Below, in pieces: positions 23,645-32,023 of a stretch of 64,000 bases of DNA (the first letter of the stretch is position 1; the number at the start of each line of letters is the position of its first letter). Source of the stretch: QHXM01 sp032160705 (lineage in GTDB: Bacteria; Acidobacteriota; Blastocatellia; Pyrinomonadales; Pyrinomonadaceae); assembly GCA_032160705.1 (NCBI GenBank), contig JAVHVE010000024.1, forward strand, positions 1 through 64,000, in the 5' to 3' direction. The notes below the pieces were generated by a model. It saw only the letters and a list, made by a program, of their open reading frames with translations. It was not told the DNA's origin and did not search any database. The position numbers and the translations under genes are program-made.

Positions 23645-26600
23645 TTATTGTTTGGGACCAATAATTGGTCCGTCACCAATTACGAAATAACCCGGAGGCG
23701 GCGTACCGCCGTGGCTCTGGGCATAGGAGGCCGCCGCGGCAGCTTCTGCTTGGGCCGCGACGATATTTGCCGGACTGTTACTCTTCGGCACTACCACCGT
23801 GTGGTAATTGCGGCTGACTCCGCCTGAGGCGTCAGTAGCCGTGACGACGATTAAGTAAACACGTCCGTTGTTTGACTCGACTCGCTCGGCTCGCAGGCGA
23901 AGGGTGTTCGGGGCAATGTCTTTCGCATCGGGAGAGTTGACCTCGCCCGGCGACGTGGCAGTTTGGTCATCCTCGTCACCGAAGACAGCCACTTGGATCA
24001 TGACTGATTCACCCTCCTGGTCAGTAGCATTAGCCACTAACCCAACATTGATGAGTTTACTATTCGGGGGTGAGATCAAGTTCATCGCCACCGACGAGGT
24101 CAGTACCGGGGCATCATTGACATTAGTGACTGTGATATTAACAGTCGCCGTGTCGCTGCCACCATGCCCATCACTCACTGTGTAAGTGAAAGAGTCACTA
24201 CCGAAGTAGTTTGCCGCAGGTGTATAAGTCACACCTGAAGCAGTGAAAGCTGTCGTGCCGTGCGTTGGAGTGCTGACGGCTGTCACAGTCAGGGTCTCCC
24301 CGGTGTCGGGCGCACAGCTATCATTAGCCAGGACGTTAATGGCATTGTTCGTGCTGTCTTCCGCAACCGTCGCCGCGTCCGTATTTGCCGTCGGGTCGTC
24401 GTTGACGGGATTGACAGTGATGGTGACAGTTGCCAGGTTGGAGTCGGCCTGAGCATCATTGGCTTTGTAAGTGAATGAGTCAGAGCCATTGAAGTTTTGA
24501 TTTGGCGTGTAAGTGAATGAGCCGTCACTATTGAGCGTCAGAGAGCCGTTCGAGGGACTGCTCACCTGAATTGCCGTCAGCGTGTTGCCATCCACATCAC
24601 TATCGTTACCAAGGACACCCGGAACCGAGACGGACAGTGGCGCATCTTCGCTGGTGTTGTAGCTCTCATCAGCGGCGACGGGCGCATCGTTGACCGCTGT
24701 AATCGTTAAGCTGACGGTCGCAGTGTCTGTGCCACCGTTGCCATCAATGATGGTGTAGGTGAACGAGTCGGAGCCATTGAAGTTGGCGGCGGGCGTGTAG
24801 CTGAGATCTGTCCCGCCGTTGGTGATTGCAACGGAACCGTTAGTGCCTTGTGTGACGGCTGTGATCGTCAGCGAGTCGCCGTCCGTATCCGTATCATTGC
24901 CTAGCACGTTAATCGTGTTAGCGCCGCTGTCTTCGGCGATTGTTGGCGTGTCGTCAACCGCATCAGGATTATCATTGAGCGAACTGACGGTGATTGAGAC
25001 GGTACTGGTATTTGAATCGTGGGTTCCATCGCTGACCTTAAAAGTAAAACTGTCAGCTCCGTTGTAGTTCAATCCCGGCGTGTATGTAACAGTAGCCGAG
25101 CATGCGTAATCTGTGCATGACGGCGCGCCGATGCTGCCCACCGAGCCTTTTGTTGGACCGCTCACAATCGAGAAGGTAATCGGGTTGGTGTTAGGTCTCG
25201 CCGCCTGTAACGTAATCTCCACTGGAACATCTTCCTGGGTGCTCGCCGACTGGTTGGCAGTGGCCAGCAAGTTTGCCCCGTTCGTTCCGGCCTCGACACA
25301 ATTCTCTACGGCGTCAGGCAAGTTAGAGAAGAAATCGTAACCAGTCAGAGACTCAACAGCGTCAACCGTTGTTATGTAGTTCTCCCATGGATCATTCCTG
25401 ATGCCTTGGACGTTCGGCATAATCACAGCCAGCGTCCTGGTTGAACAGTTCACTCTTGAGACATCGTTGCCGCTCGCCTTAGGAATTATTAACGCTACCT
25501 TCCAAGTTTGAGCTGGCACGGTCACATTGCCTCCTGCAATAGTGGTGGCAGCCCCAGCGCTGCCGGTGCCTCCCGTACCTGCGCCACCAGCGACGATGTA
25601 GATCTCGTTGCCAGGCAAGAGCGTCCTTAAATAACCTTCGAGACTGGCCCAAGGCCCCTGATTGTTGTCAGGCGACTGCGGAAGCATATTGGTCATTAGG
25701 AACGTCGCCTGATTGATTGGAGTTGACGTTTCCTTGTCACGATCAGCATTAGGAGCCATATGACCGCGATCAAAGCCCGAACCGACATAGTCGAAGCCTG
25801 AAACGCGGAACCAATCGGCTGGAATGGCCGGGTCAGCACGGAAGGTATCGACGCGCGCCAGAGTGCCGATCCAGTCATCCGACAAGTGCCAGCTAACCCA
25901 GTTCGCCGTTCCGCGACTCCGGTTGTATGAAAGAGACAACTCGGGCTTCTCCATCAGGTAGTTATTCTGGTCAACGATATTAGCGCCACTAGGATTGCCC
26001 ATCGTCATGTGAACGCTGGCGGGGTAAGGCGGCGCGGTACCGGTTGCGACCGTAAAGGTAAAGACTTTGTTTACGGGGAGCGAGTCGGCGTTAGTGCCAG
26101 TGTCGTCATTATCCACATCGTGGATCGCGTCCTTGAAAATGGTAGCCGTGCACTGCTCTCCGGCCAGGAAGTTGACGTTAGGCGTGATCGTGTAGGTATC
26201 GCCTCCAAAGAACGACCTGACGGTTGCACTGTTGTGGTTACCCGTGGAAACGCAGTTGATGTCATACCACCCGTTGTCCACAGTAACAGGCTCGGTGAAG
26301 CTAATAGATAGGGTGGCATCGCGGGGTGCGGACGAAGCCCCGTTTCTCGGGTCAGTGGCAAACACCGACGGCCCGATCTCAACGATAGGCGCTGTCTGCC
26401 GCGGCGCTGGTGTGCCCGTGACGAAGTCTGCGAGATTATTGTCAGTGTCTCTAGCTCCGCCGTCCTTGCGGAAATCGGCGGTCGAACTATTGAGCAGCGG
26501 AGCGGTTGAACCCTCGGAGCAATTAGCGCTGCCGTAACCCACAAAATCAACAATTCCGGGGTCGCCAAGAGGGCAGATGCCCAACAGCGCATCGAAGTTG

Positions 26601-29116
26601 CTGACGAGCGCAATCTTGCCACTACCTTGGGCCATGTTTATATCGCCGGAGACGTTAGCAGGCGGCAGAGGGGTTCCGATTGCATTATTATTCGTCGCCA
26701 AACCGATTAAATAATACTGGCCGGGAGCAATTGTCCCACCGAGTGGTTGCACCTGCCAGGTATCTCCAGTGGCAGAACCATATTGCAGAGACCAGCCTGT
26801 CAAGTCGAACGGTGTCGTGTGCGGATTGTAAAGTTCGACATAATCATGATTGTAGGTAGCTCCGCTGTTGCCGCCACCGCCGTATAGCTGACTGATCGTG
26901 ATGTGATCGGGGATTAGCGGCAGAACCTTTACCGAAATGGTCGTGCCAGCCACGCGGCCTTGTAAATCCATAATTGTAACGGGCAACGATTTCACGCCCG
27001 GTGCGTTATTCGCCGGGACCGTAGCATTAAAAGTGAACGTGCTTCCGCTGCCGTTAAACGGTTGGTTGACTGATCCACCAATAGCTGAAAGATCGGCTGT
27101 TACGGAAATGCCCGTACTAGTCGGGTCTTGAGCAGGGGCCGCGTAGACGGTCAGAAGGGTTGATGCTCCAACCACCACCGATCTGGGATTCGCCGAACCG
27201 ATGCCCGAAAGACCTGGGCACACGTTAGTGGGTGATGAGCTGTTACGCGGATTTGGGCCGCCCAAAACGAAATCATGCGCGTTATCATTACTGTCAAAAC
27301 AGCCATCGTTCAGTCTGAAAGCCGCCGAAGTGTTGGAAAGCGTCGGCACCGGTCCTGAGCCTTCAAAACAATTCGCAGTATTATCAGTAGTATTACCATA
27401 GCCCAAGAAATCAACAATGCCGGAGACGCTAGGGCATGTCCCAGTCAGTGTTGTCGTGTTGCTTACCAACGCTACTTTCCCGGAGGTTGAACTCACGGTA
27501 ATCGTCCCAATCGCATCGGGCGTTGGGAGATTTTCCGTTCCTCCAGCCCCCTGAGATTCCTGAATCAGGTAATACTGACCCGGCTGAAGTATGAAGTTCG
27601 TAAGCGGAGTTACGCTCCAGGTCGAGCCTGCGGTCGCGAGCGCTTGTACCGACCAGCCACTTAAATCGACGGGTGCAGAACTGTGGTTAATGATTTCTAT
27701 GTAATCATTCTTAAGAGTAGAACCGGTGTTACCACCTCCGCCGTACACCTGACTGATAACGACGGCGGCTGGAGTCGGCGGTGGGTTGACGGTTACTACG
27801 ACAGTGCAAGTAGCAGTCTGCGGCGTTGGTGAATCGTTGTTTGAGTATCGAATGACGACGTTATAGGTTCCCGGCGCGGTTGTGTTGGCCACATTGAGAG
27901 TTGCCGTCGCTGCTGTGTTGTTACTGGCCGCCGCGGTGAAATTGTCGAGCGTGATTCCCGCCACGGGAGCGCTCGTAATAGTCGCGCTGGTTACTATCCC
28001 GTCAGGGTCGGTCGCACTCACGCCTTCAGACGTAGCCGTGCCCTCCGTAGTAGTAAGCGGTGTCGGACAATTCGAGTTGATTGGCTGATTGGGTGGGTTG
28101 ACGGTTACTACGACGGTGCAAGTAGCAGTCTGCGGCGTTGGTGAATCGTTGTTTGAGTATCGAATGACGACGTTATAAGTTCCCGGGGCGGTAGTATTCG
28201 CCACATTTAACGTTGCGTTGGCTGTTCCACCCGTAGAAGCTGCGGGAGTGAAACCGTTGAGAGTAATGCCTGCAACGGAAGCGCTCGTAATAGTCGCGTT
28301 CGTGACTGTGCCGTCGGGATCGGTCGCACTTACGCCCGCTGATGTTGCGATTCCTTGGGTTGTGTTTAGTGCAGTGGGGCAATTCGGAACGATCACTTGA
28401 TTTACCGGACCGCATGGATGTGTAGCTGAGGCCGTGTTGCGCGGATTTGGCGCTCCGGGAGAGACTGGATCGGGTGCAATTGCCGAAAAATCCGCTGAAT
28501 TGTTATCGGTATCACCGCAACCCGCGTTATCACGAAGGGCGGCGGTTGTATTGCTCAGTGTGGGTGCCGGAGCGCCCTCGAAGAAATTTGCGTTACCATA
28601 ACCAACCAGGTCGACGATCTGGGCTAGTTGTGCTGCTGAACAAGGTGTTGAGCTGCCATTACATGCAAGCGTCGTTGTAGTGGCCACGACTACCTTGCCG
28701 GCTGTGCCGCTCATATTAATGCCGGTGGAACCAGTGGTATCAGCCGTAGGTAGAGGAGCCCCCACCGCCGAGTTCGGCCCTAATTTAACTAGATAATACT
28801 GGCCCGGCGCAATTGATCCGCTTATTGGCGTTGTAGCAAAGTTGCCAGTGCCGGTAGCGCTGGCGTATCCAACCGACCATCCGCTCAATGAAACCGTCGA
28901 GTTCCCACGGTTAAAGAGTTCGACGAAATCGTTTTGGTACTGTGCACCTGTATTGCCGCCCCCGCCGTAGACCTGACTAATGACTACTGAGGTCGATACC
29001 GCTTCCACGCGCGGCACTAAGTACATTTGGTAGAGAAAAGCAGAAAGTGCAAATAACGTGGTTATGAAGATCGTAAGCAGACGAGTCCGCGAAGTGAAGC
29101 GGGGGGTGTTAGGCAT
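23645..29116 (-). CDS. Giant secreted protein: lamin-tail domains, DNA/RNA non-specific nuclease, cadherin-like repeats
   Basis: About 1823 aa from ATG 29116, behind AAAGGA; this start gives a clean signal peptide (RTRLLTIFITTLFALSAFLY). ATG 29173 is an alternative. Order: lamin-tail domain (VVISQVYGGGGNTGAQYQND), two Ig-like repeats with TATCTVVVTVNPP, a second and third lamin-tail domain (same VYGGGG / LYGGGG start), then a Big-like domain with FTEPVTV. A NUC1 endonuclease follows with FDRGHMAPNADRD (DNA 25757-25771; catalytic His) and TNMLPQSPDNNQGPWASLE. The C-terminus has at least four cadherin/VCBS-like repeats (NDAPVAADESYNTSEDAPLS, GSDSFTYTVSDGHGGSDTATV) and PPPGYFVIGDGPIIGPKQ. Likely an extracellular or surface nuclease for feeding or biofilm DNA. 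Confidence 0.9.
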   Translation of the reverse strand: MPNTPRFTSRTRLLTIFITTLFALSAFLYQMYLVPRVEAVSTSVVISQVYGGGGNTGAQYQNDFVELFNRGNSTVSLSGWSVGYASATGTGNFATTPISGSIAPGQYYLVKLGPNSAVGAPLPTADTTGSTGINMSGTAGKVVVATTTTLACNGSSTPCSAAQLAQIVDLVGYGNANFFEGAPAPTLSNTTAALRDNAGCGDTDNNSADFSAIAPDPVSPGAPNPRNTASATHPCGPVNQVIVPNCPTALNTTQGIATSAGVSATDPDGTVTNATITSASVAGITLNGFTPAASTGGTANATLNVANTTAPGTYNVVIRYSNNDSPTPQTATCTVVVTVNPPNQPINSNCPTPLTTTEGTATSEGVSATDPDGIVTSATITSAPVAGITLDNFTAAASNNTAATATLNVANTTAPGTYNVVIRYSNNDSPTPQTATCTVVVTVNPPPTPAAVVISQVYGGGGNTGSTLKNDYIEIINHSSAPVDLSGWSVQALATAGSTWSVTPLTNFILQPGQYYLIQESQGAGGTENLPTPDAIGTITVSSTSGKVALVSNTTTLTGTCPSVSGIVDFLGYGNTTDNTANCFEGSGPVPTLSNTSAAFRLNDGCFDSNDNAHDFVLGGPNPRNSSSPTNVCPGLSGIGSANPRSVVVGASTLLTVYAAPAQDPTSTGISVTADLSAIGGSVNQPFNGSGSTFTFNATVPANNAPGVKSLPVTIMDLQGRVAGTTISVKVLPLIPDHITISQLYGGGGNSGATYNHDYVELYNPHTTPFDLTGWSLQYGSATGDTWQVQPLGGTIAPGQYYLIGLATNNNAIGTPLPPANVSGDINMAQGSGKIALVSNFDALLGICPLGDPGIVDFVGYGSANCSEGSTAPLLNSSTADFRKDGGARDTDNNLADFVTGTPAPRQTAPIVEIGPSVFATDPRNGASSAPRDATLSISFTEPVTVDNGWYDINCVSTGNHNSATVRSFFGGDTYTITPNVNFLAGEQCTATIFKDAIHDVDNDDTGTNADSLPVNKVFTFTVATGTAPPYPASVHMTMGNPSGANIVDQNNYLMEKPELSLSYNRSRGTANWVSWHLSDDWIGTLARVDTFRADPAIPADWFRVSGFDYVGSGFDRGHMAPNADRDKETSTPINQATFLMTNMLPQSPDNNQGPWASLEGYLRTLLPGNEIYIVAGGAGTGGTGSAGAATTIAGGNVTVPAQTWKVALIIPKASGNDVSRVNCSTRTLAVIMPNVQGIRNDPWENYITTVDAVESLTGYDFFSNLPDAVENCVEAGTNGANLLATANQSASTQEDVPVEITLQAARPNTNPITFSIVSGPTKGSVGSIGAPSCTDYACSATVTYTPGLNYNGADSFTFKVSDGTHDSNTSTVSITVSSLNDNPDAVDDTPTIAEDSGANTINVLGNDTDTDGDSLTITAVTQGTNGSVAITNGGTDLSYTPAANFNGSDSFTYTIIDGNGGTDTATVSLTITAVNDAPVAADESYNTSEDAPLSVSVPGVLGNDSDVDGNTLTAIQVSSPSNGSLTLNSDGSFTYTPNQNFNGSDSFTYKANDAQADSNLATVTITVNPVNDDPTANTDAATVAEDSTNNAINVLANDSCAPDTGETLTVTAVSTPTHGTTAFTASGVTYTPAANYFGSDSFTYTVSDGHGGSDTATVNITVTNVNDAPVLTSSVAMNLISPPNSKLINVGLVANATDQEGESVMIQVAVFGDEDDQTATSPGEVNSPDAKDIAPNTLRLRAERVESNNGRVYLIVVTATDASGGVSRNYHTVVVPKSNSPANIVAAQAEAAAAASYAQSHGGTPPPGYFVIGDGPIIGPKQ

Positions 29117-29218
29117 AGAAAGGTCCTTTCGCAGACTTGTAGGGGTTCGCTTATAGGGTGGGCGACCAGACATAATTATCCTTTCGGGTAAGGGACACCT
29201 CTCGGGTGGTATCAACAA

Positions 29219-29549
29219 TTAATCGGGGGTAAACAACCGCGAGACTCCCACTTTTCCGGCACACTCCAAGTTTCTGCTTGAAATCCGCTTCTCAAGAAGT
29301 GAGTGATTGTTACCGCGTGATTGGAACTTACCTGCGTATCGTACTGATAAACCCGAGGCAGCGACATCTGCCGCAGGCTTCGAGACAGGATTACCAAATA
29401 AGATGGCGCAGTGTAAATAAAGACTGTAGGGGATGTCAAATCAAATCCGCGTTAGAAAATATCTGATGCATTCGGTTATATATACGTTGGCTGAAACAGA
29501 GGACTGGGAGGATAAAAAAAGCTCATAACTCAAAGGATGGAGATTACAA
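29219..29549. other. Intergenic region between divergent nuclease and MerB-like genes
   Basis: No gene seen. It must carry both divergent promoters. A GGATGGAG ribosome site sits 8 nt before the ATG at 29550. An AT-rich tract TTATATATACG lies near 29475. No repeat of the heptamer family is present. Confidence 0.45.
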
Positions 29550-30242
29550 ATGTTAGATTTCGATACAGCCGTTAAGCTGCACATTTATCAGATCATTGCT
29601 GAGACGACGCATGCGCCTTCTTCAATAGAAGTAGCCCAGGCGTTGAATACTTCCACGGAGGATGTCGAAGCGGCATTTCAGAGGCTTTACCAGAAGCGAT
29701 TGCTCGTTCTTGAGCCGGGCAATCGGTCAAAGATTCGGATGGCTCCGCCTTTCTCCGGTATCGAGACCCCGTTTCTGGTCGAAGTGGAAGGAAAATCTTA
29801 TTACGCCAACTGCGCCTGGGACGCGCTCGGAATCCCGGCGGCGCTTCATCAAGATGGCGACGTGACAGCGTCGGACGCTTTTACAGGTGAAGCAATGTCT
29901 CTTCAGGTGAGAGACGGGAATCCCGTCCCGGAGGAATGTGTCATACATTTCGCCGTGCCTGCGGCGCGCTGGTGGGACGACATCATTTACACTTGAGAGA
30001 CGATGCTGCTCTTCCGGTCGGAAGAACACGTCAATCGCTGGTGTGAAACGAGAGACATTCCCCGCCGCCCTCTCGTTTCTCTGGAACAACTGTGGCAGTT
30101 GTCGCTTGAGTGGTACGCCAATCGCCTCACTATCGAATCACGCCGACCTGATGCCGACGAGATGGTAGAGATTTTCGCAAGCGTCGGGCTTGACGATCCA
30201 TTCTGGGACCCGAAGTCTGATGAATGGAAGAAGGCAGAATAG
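29550..30242 (+). CDS. Alkylmercury-lyase (MerB)-like putative selenoprotein
   Basis: An in-frame TGA at 29994-29996 splits the frame, but reading continues in the same frame to 30242 (230 aa with residue 149 = Sec). The N-terminal 60 residues are a winged-helix-like domain (SSIEVAQALNTSTEDVEAAF). The MerB domain holds YYANCAWDALGIPA, giving Cys88 and Asp91, equivalent to catalytic Cys96 and Asp99 of MerB. After HFAVPAARWWDDIIYT comes TGA, then ETMLLFRSEEHVNRWCE. In MerB this point is Cys159, the second catalytic Cys. A SECIS-like hairpin follows at 30010. Conventional callers would report two proteins (29550-29996 and 30003-30242); the second lacks a ribosome site. A plain nonsense mutation is the alternative. 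Confidence 0.75.
30010..30025 (+). promoter_or_regulatory. Putative bacterial SECIS apical hairpin
   Basis: A six-base-pair stem TCTTCC/GGAAGA closes a GGTC tetraloop that starts 19 nt after the in-frame TGA (29994-29996). The E. coli fdhF SECIS also presents a GGUC loop, 18 nt after its UGA. Two more pairs form below a single mismatch. Confidence 0.65.
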
Positions 30243-30280
30243 TCATATTTTCAGTTGAGTAAAGGGTAAGTTGAAGTTCA

Positions 30281-30318
30281 CCGCAGAGACGCAGAGAGCG
30301 CAGAGGGGACGCAGAGAA
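30281..30318. repeat. CGCAGAGA-type tandem repeat
   Basis: Four spaced copies of CGCAGAG occur (CCGCAGAGACGCAGAGAGCG...). This kind of short interspersed repeat gives the spurious peptide AETQRAQR seen in many genomes. No gene here. Confidence 0.6.
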
Positions 30319-30460
30319 ATTGAAATTTATCTGGCGGGCATTCCCGTTTTATCCAGAGCCTGGCCGGTTTGGTTGCTATCAGGTGGGTGTACGATTAGTC
30401 TGGGAGCAGAGTTCGATTTACAATCAAGGCAGGGAACGCTTACTTTAACGGAGAATACTC

Positions 30461-31075
30461 GTGAAAAGATTTCATTTGATCGGTTACCCATTGCTTTTAA
30501 TCTGCATTGCAATGGCAGGATTTTCAGCCTGCTCATCTGCTTCCAATACAACGTCGGATGCAAAACCGGAAGCTGTGCCGACCCAGACGCCCACCTCAAC
30601 AACGGGAACATCGCCCGTAGCAGCACCGGCATCGGGAGGAGCTGCAACCCCGGAAGCTGCTTCAACGCCGGGAGCAACGACCGATGAGGTCAAAGTCTAT
30701 CTGGTGGCCGTCAACGATAAAGGGAAAAAAGGTAAGAAGATCGGCTGTGACGATAGTCTCATTCCAATCACACGGAAAATCAAGCCTACCGAAGCACCAT
30801 TGAAGGCGGCGATTGAGGAACTACTGGCCGTTCCCCATGAATACAGCAAGGAGTTGGGAAATTACTGGTGGGGGAAGAATCTCAAACTGAAGAGCGTTTC
30901 GATCACCGATGGCGTTGCGACCATACATATTTTGGGAGAAGGCCCGTCTGTCGCCGGAATCTGCGACGAGCCCCGCATCACCGAGCAGATTGAAGAGACG
31001 GCGAAGCAATTCCCGACCGTGAAAAGTGTGAAGGTCTTCGTCAACGACCAAACGTTGAAAGAGGCGATTCGCTAG
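30461..31075 (+). CDS. Lipoprotein with GerMN-like domain
   Basis: 204 aa, GTG start behind GGAGAA. A type II signal peptide (LLLICIAMAGFSAC, lipidated Cys24) is followed by a Pro/Thr/Ala/Gly-rich linker (about 25-74) and a C-terminal domain (VKVYLVAVNDKGKKGKK ... LKAAIEELLAVPHEY ... VSITDGVATIHILGE). The latter has the pattern of the sporulation/germination GerMN module, which also occurs in non-spore-formers as an envelope-binding domain. It would sit at the outer face of a membrane. A CGCAGAG repeat lies upstream and a palindrome cluster downstream, so it appears monocistronic. Confidence 0.82.
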   Translation: MKRFHLIGYPLLLICIAMAGFSACSSASNTTSDAKPEAVPTQTPTSTTGTSPVAAPASGGAATPEAASTPGATTDEVKVYLVAVNDKGKKGKKIGCDDSLIPITRKIKPTEAPLKAAIEELLAVPHEYSKELGNYWWGKNLKLKSVSITDGVATIHILGEGPSVAGICDEPRITEQIEETAKQFPTVKSVKVFVNDQTLKEAIR

Positions 31076-31115
31076 GACTCGTCCTGAGTTCGAGATAAAG
31101 AAGGCAGGATGAGTC

Positions 31116-31229
31116 GGAATGTTTTAGCTCCGCCAGGAGCGAGATTTTTATAGCGCACGGGTTGTTAAGGCATTATGTAGCTCCGTCAGGAGCGGAATGT
31201 TCCGACGACATTCCGCTCCTGACGGAGCT
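31116..31229. repeat. REP-like palindromes (GCTCCGTCAGGAGC family)
   Basis: A perfect 22-bp inverted repeat (31179-31200 with 31208-31229) has the nested palindrome GCTCC-GTCA-GGAGC. A diverged partial copy (AGCTCCGCCAGGAGCG) lies 50 nt upstream. It resembles REP elements and lies between convergent genes. Confidence 0.75.
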
Positions 31230-31268
31230 TAAATAACACTTTCTCCATGCGTCGAACTCACGCTCAAA

Positions 31269-32006
31269 CTATTTATCTATCGCGTCCTTCACCGTCGGCC
31301 ACATCATCTTCGCCCAGTATTCATATCCTTCATCGCTCGGATGAAAACCGTCTTCGGAAAAGAATTCTGGATGCGTTGGGATGACCCTGTGTGTCTCCGA
31401 ATAGACATCAACGATGAGCAGATTGTATCGCCCGGCTATCTCATTCACTTTTTCGTTGAAGAGCTGAACGTTGCGGCGCGTGCTGTCGCGTGCGTACAGG
31501 GGAACGACCGGAGCAAATGAGATGTCCGGGACGTTCGTGACGACGATTGTTGCTTTCGTCTCCTCCCTGAGCTGTTTGATAATCTCTTCGTAGTTGCGCG
31601 CAAATTGCGCGACGCTCATCCCATGTCCGATGTCGTTAATTCCAATGCCGAGCGTGACGAGCGTCGGGCGCGTGGCGAGAGCAGTCCTGACCTGTTCACG
31701 CAACACGTCTTCGGTCGTCGAGCCGCTTCTGCACAGGTTGGTCAAACGCGCGTCCCCGTGCTCTCTCTTGATTCTCTCGAAGAGGCGCGCCACGTAGCCT
31801 CCGCCCTCTTTCGCTCCGACTCCGACGCCCGTCGAATCTCCGAGCGCTGTGTAAACTATCGGCACACTCTGTTCCTCTCTCATGCTGTTCGCCTTGTTCT
31901 CTTTTTGTGCTGAGTCTAATTGCGCGCAGGCTGCGCCGGAGGCCAGAAAAAACAGGAGCGCGAACATGCACCAGCCGCCCCTGAATCTTTTACTTCTCAA
32001 TTTCAC
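31269..32006 (-). CDS. Secreted SGNH/GDSL-type hydrolase
   Basis: 245 aa. The signal peptide (CMFALLFFLASGAACA) is followed by an SGNH esterase/lipase domain: block I ALGDSTGVG (Ser58), block II LTNLCRSGSTTEDV (Gly), block III LGIGINDIG (Asn) and block V DGFHPSDEGY (Asp219, His222). All four catalytic and oxyanion residues are present. The domain is related to the TesA/lysophospholipase L1-like group that acts on lipids or acetyl esters; the substrate is not predictable. Its start lies 17 nt upstream of the helicase stop on the same strand's downstream side, so it may be read from the helicase transcript. Confidence 0.88.
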   Translation of the reverse strand: MKLRSKRFRGGWCMFALLFFLASGAACAQLDSAQKENKANSMREEQSVPIVYTALGDSTGVGVGAKEGGGYVARLFERIKREHGDARLTNLCRSGSTTEDVLREQVRTALATRPTLVTLGIGINDIGHGMSVAQFARNYEEIIKQLREETKATIVVTNVPDISFAPVVPLYARDSTRRNVQLFNEKVNEIAGRYNLLIVDVYSETHRVIPTHPEFFSEDGFHPSDEGYEYWAKMMWPTVKDAIDK

Positions 32007-32023
32007 TTGTCTCCCCTCGTGCT

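Noticed and set aside
30003..30242. Separate 79-aa gene starting at ATG 30003
   Set aside because: No ribosome site, same frame as the upstream MerB-like gene and homologous to its C-terminus. Better read as the part after a Sec codon.
30271..30687. 138-aa frame beginning with TAETQRAQRGRRE
   Set aside because: It is the well-known artefact of a CGCAGAG repeat, and its remainder overlaps the lipoprotein gene in another frame.
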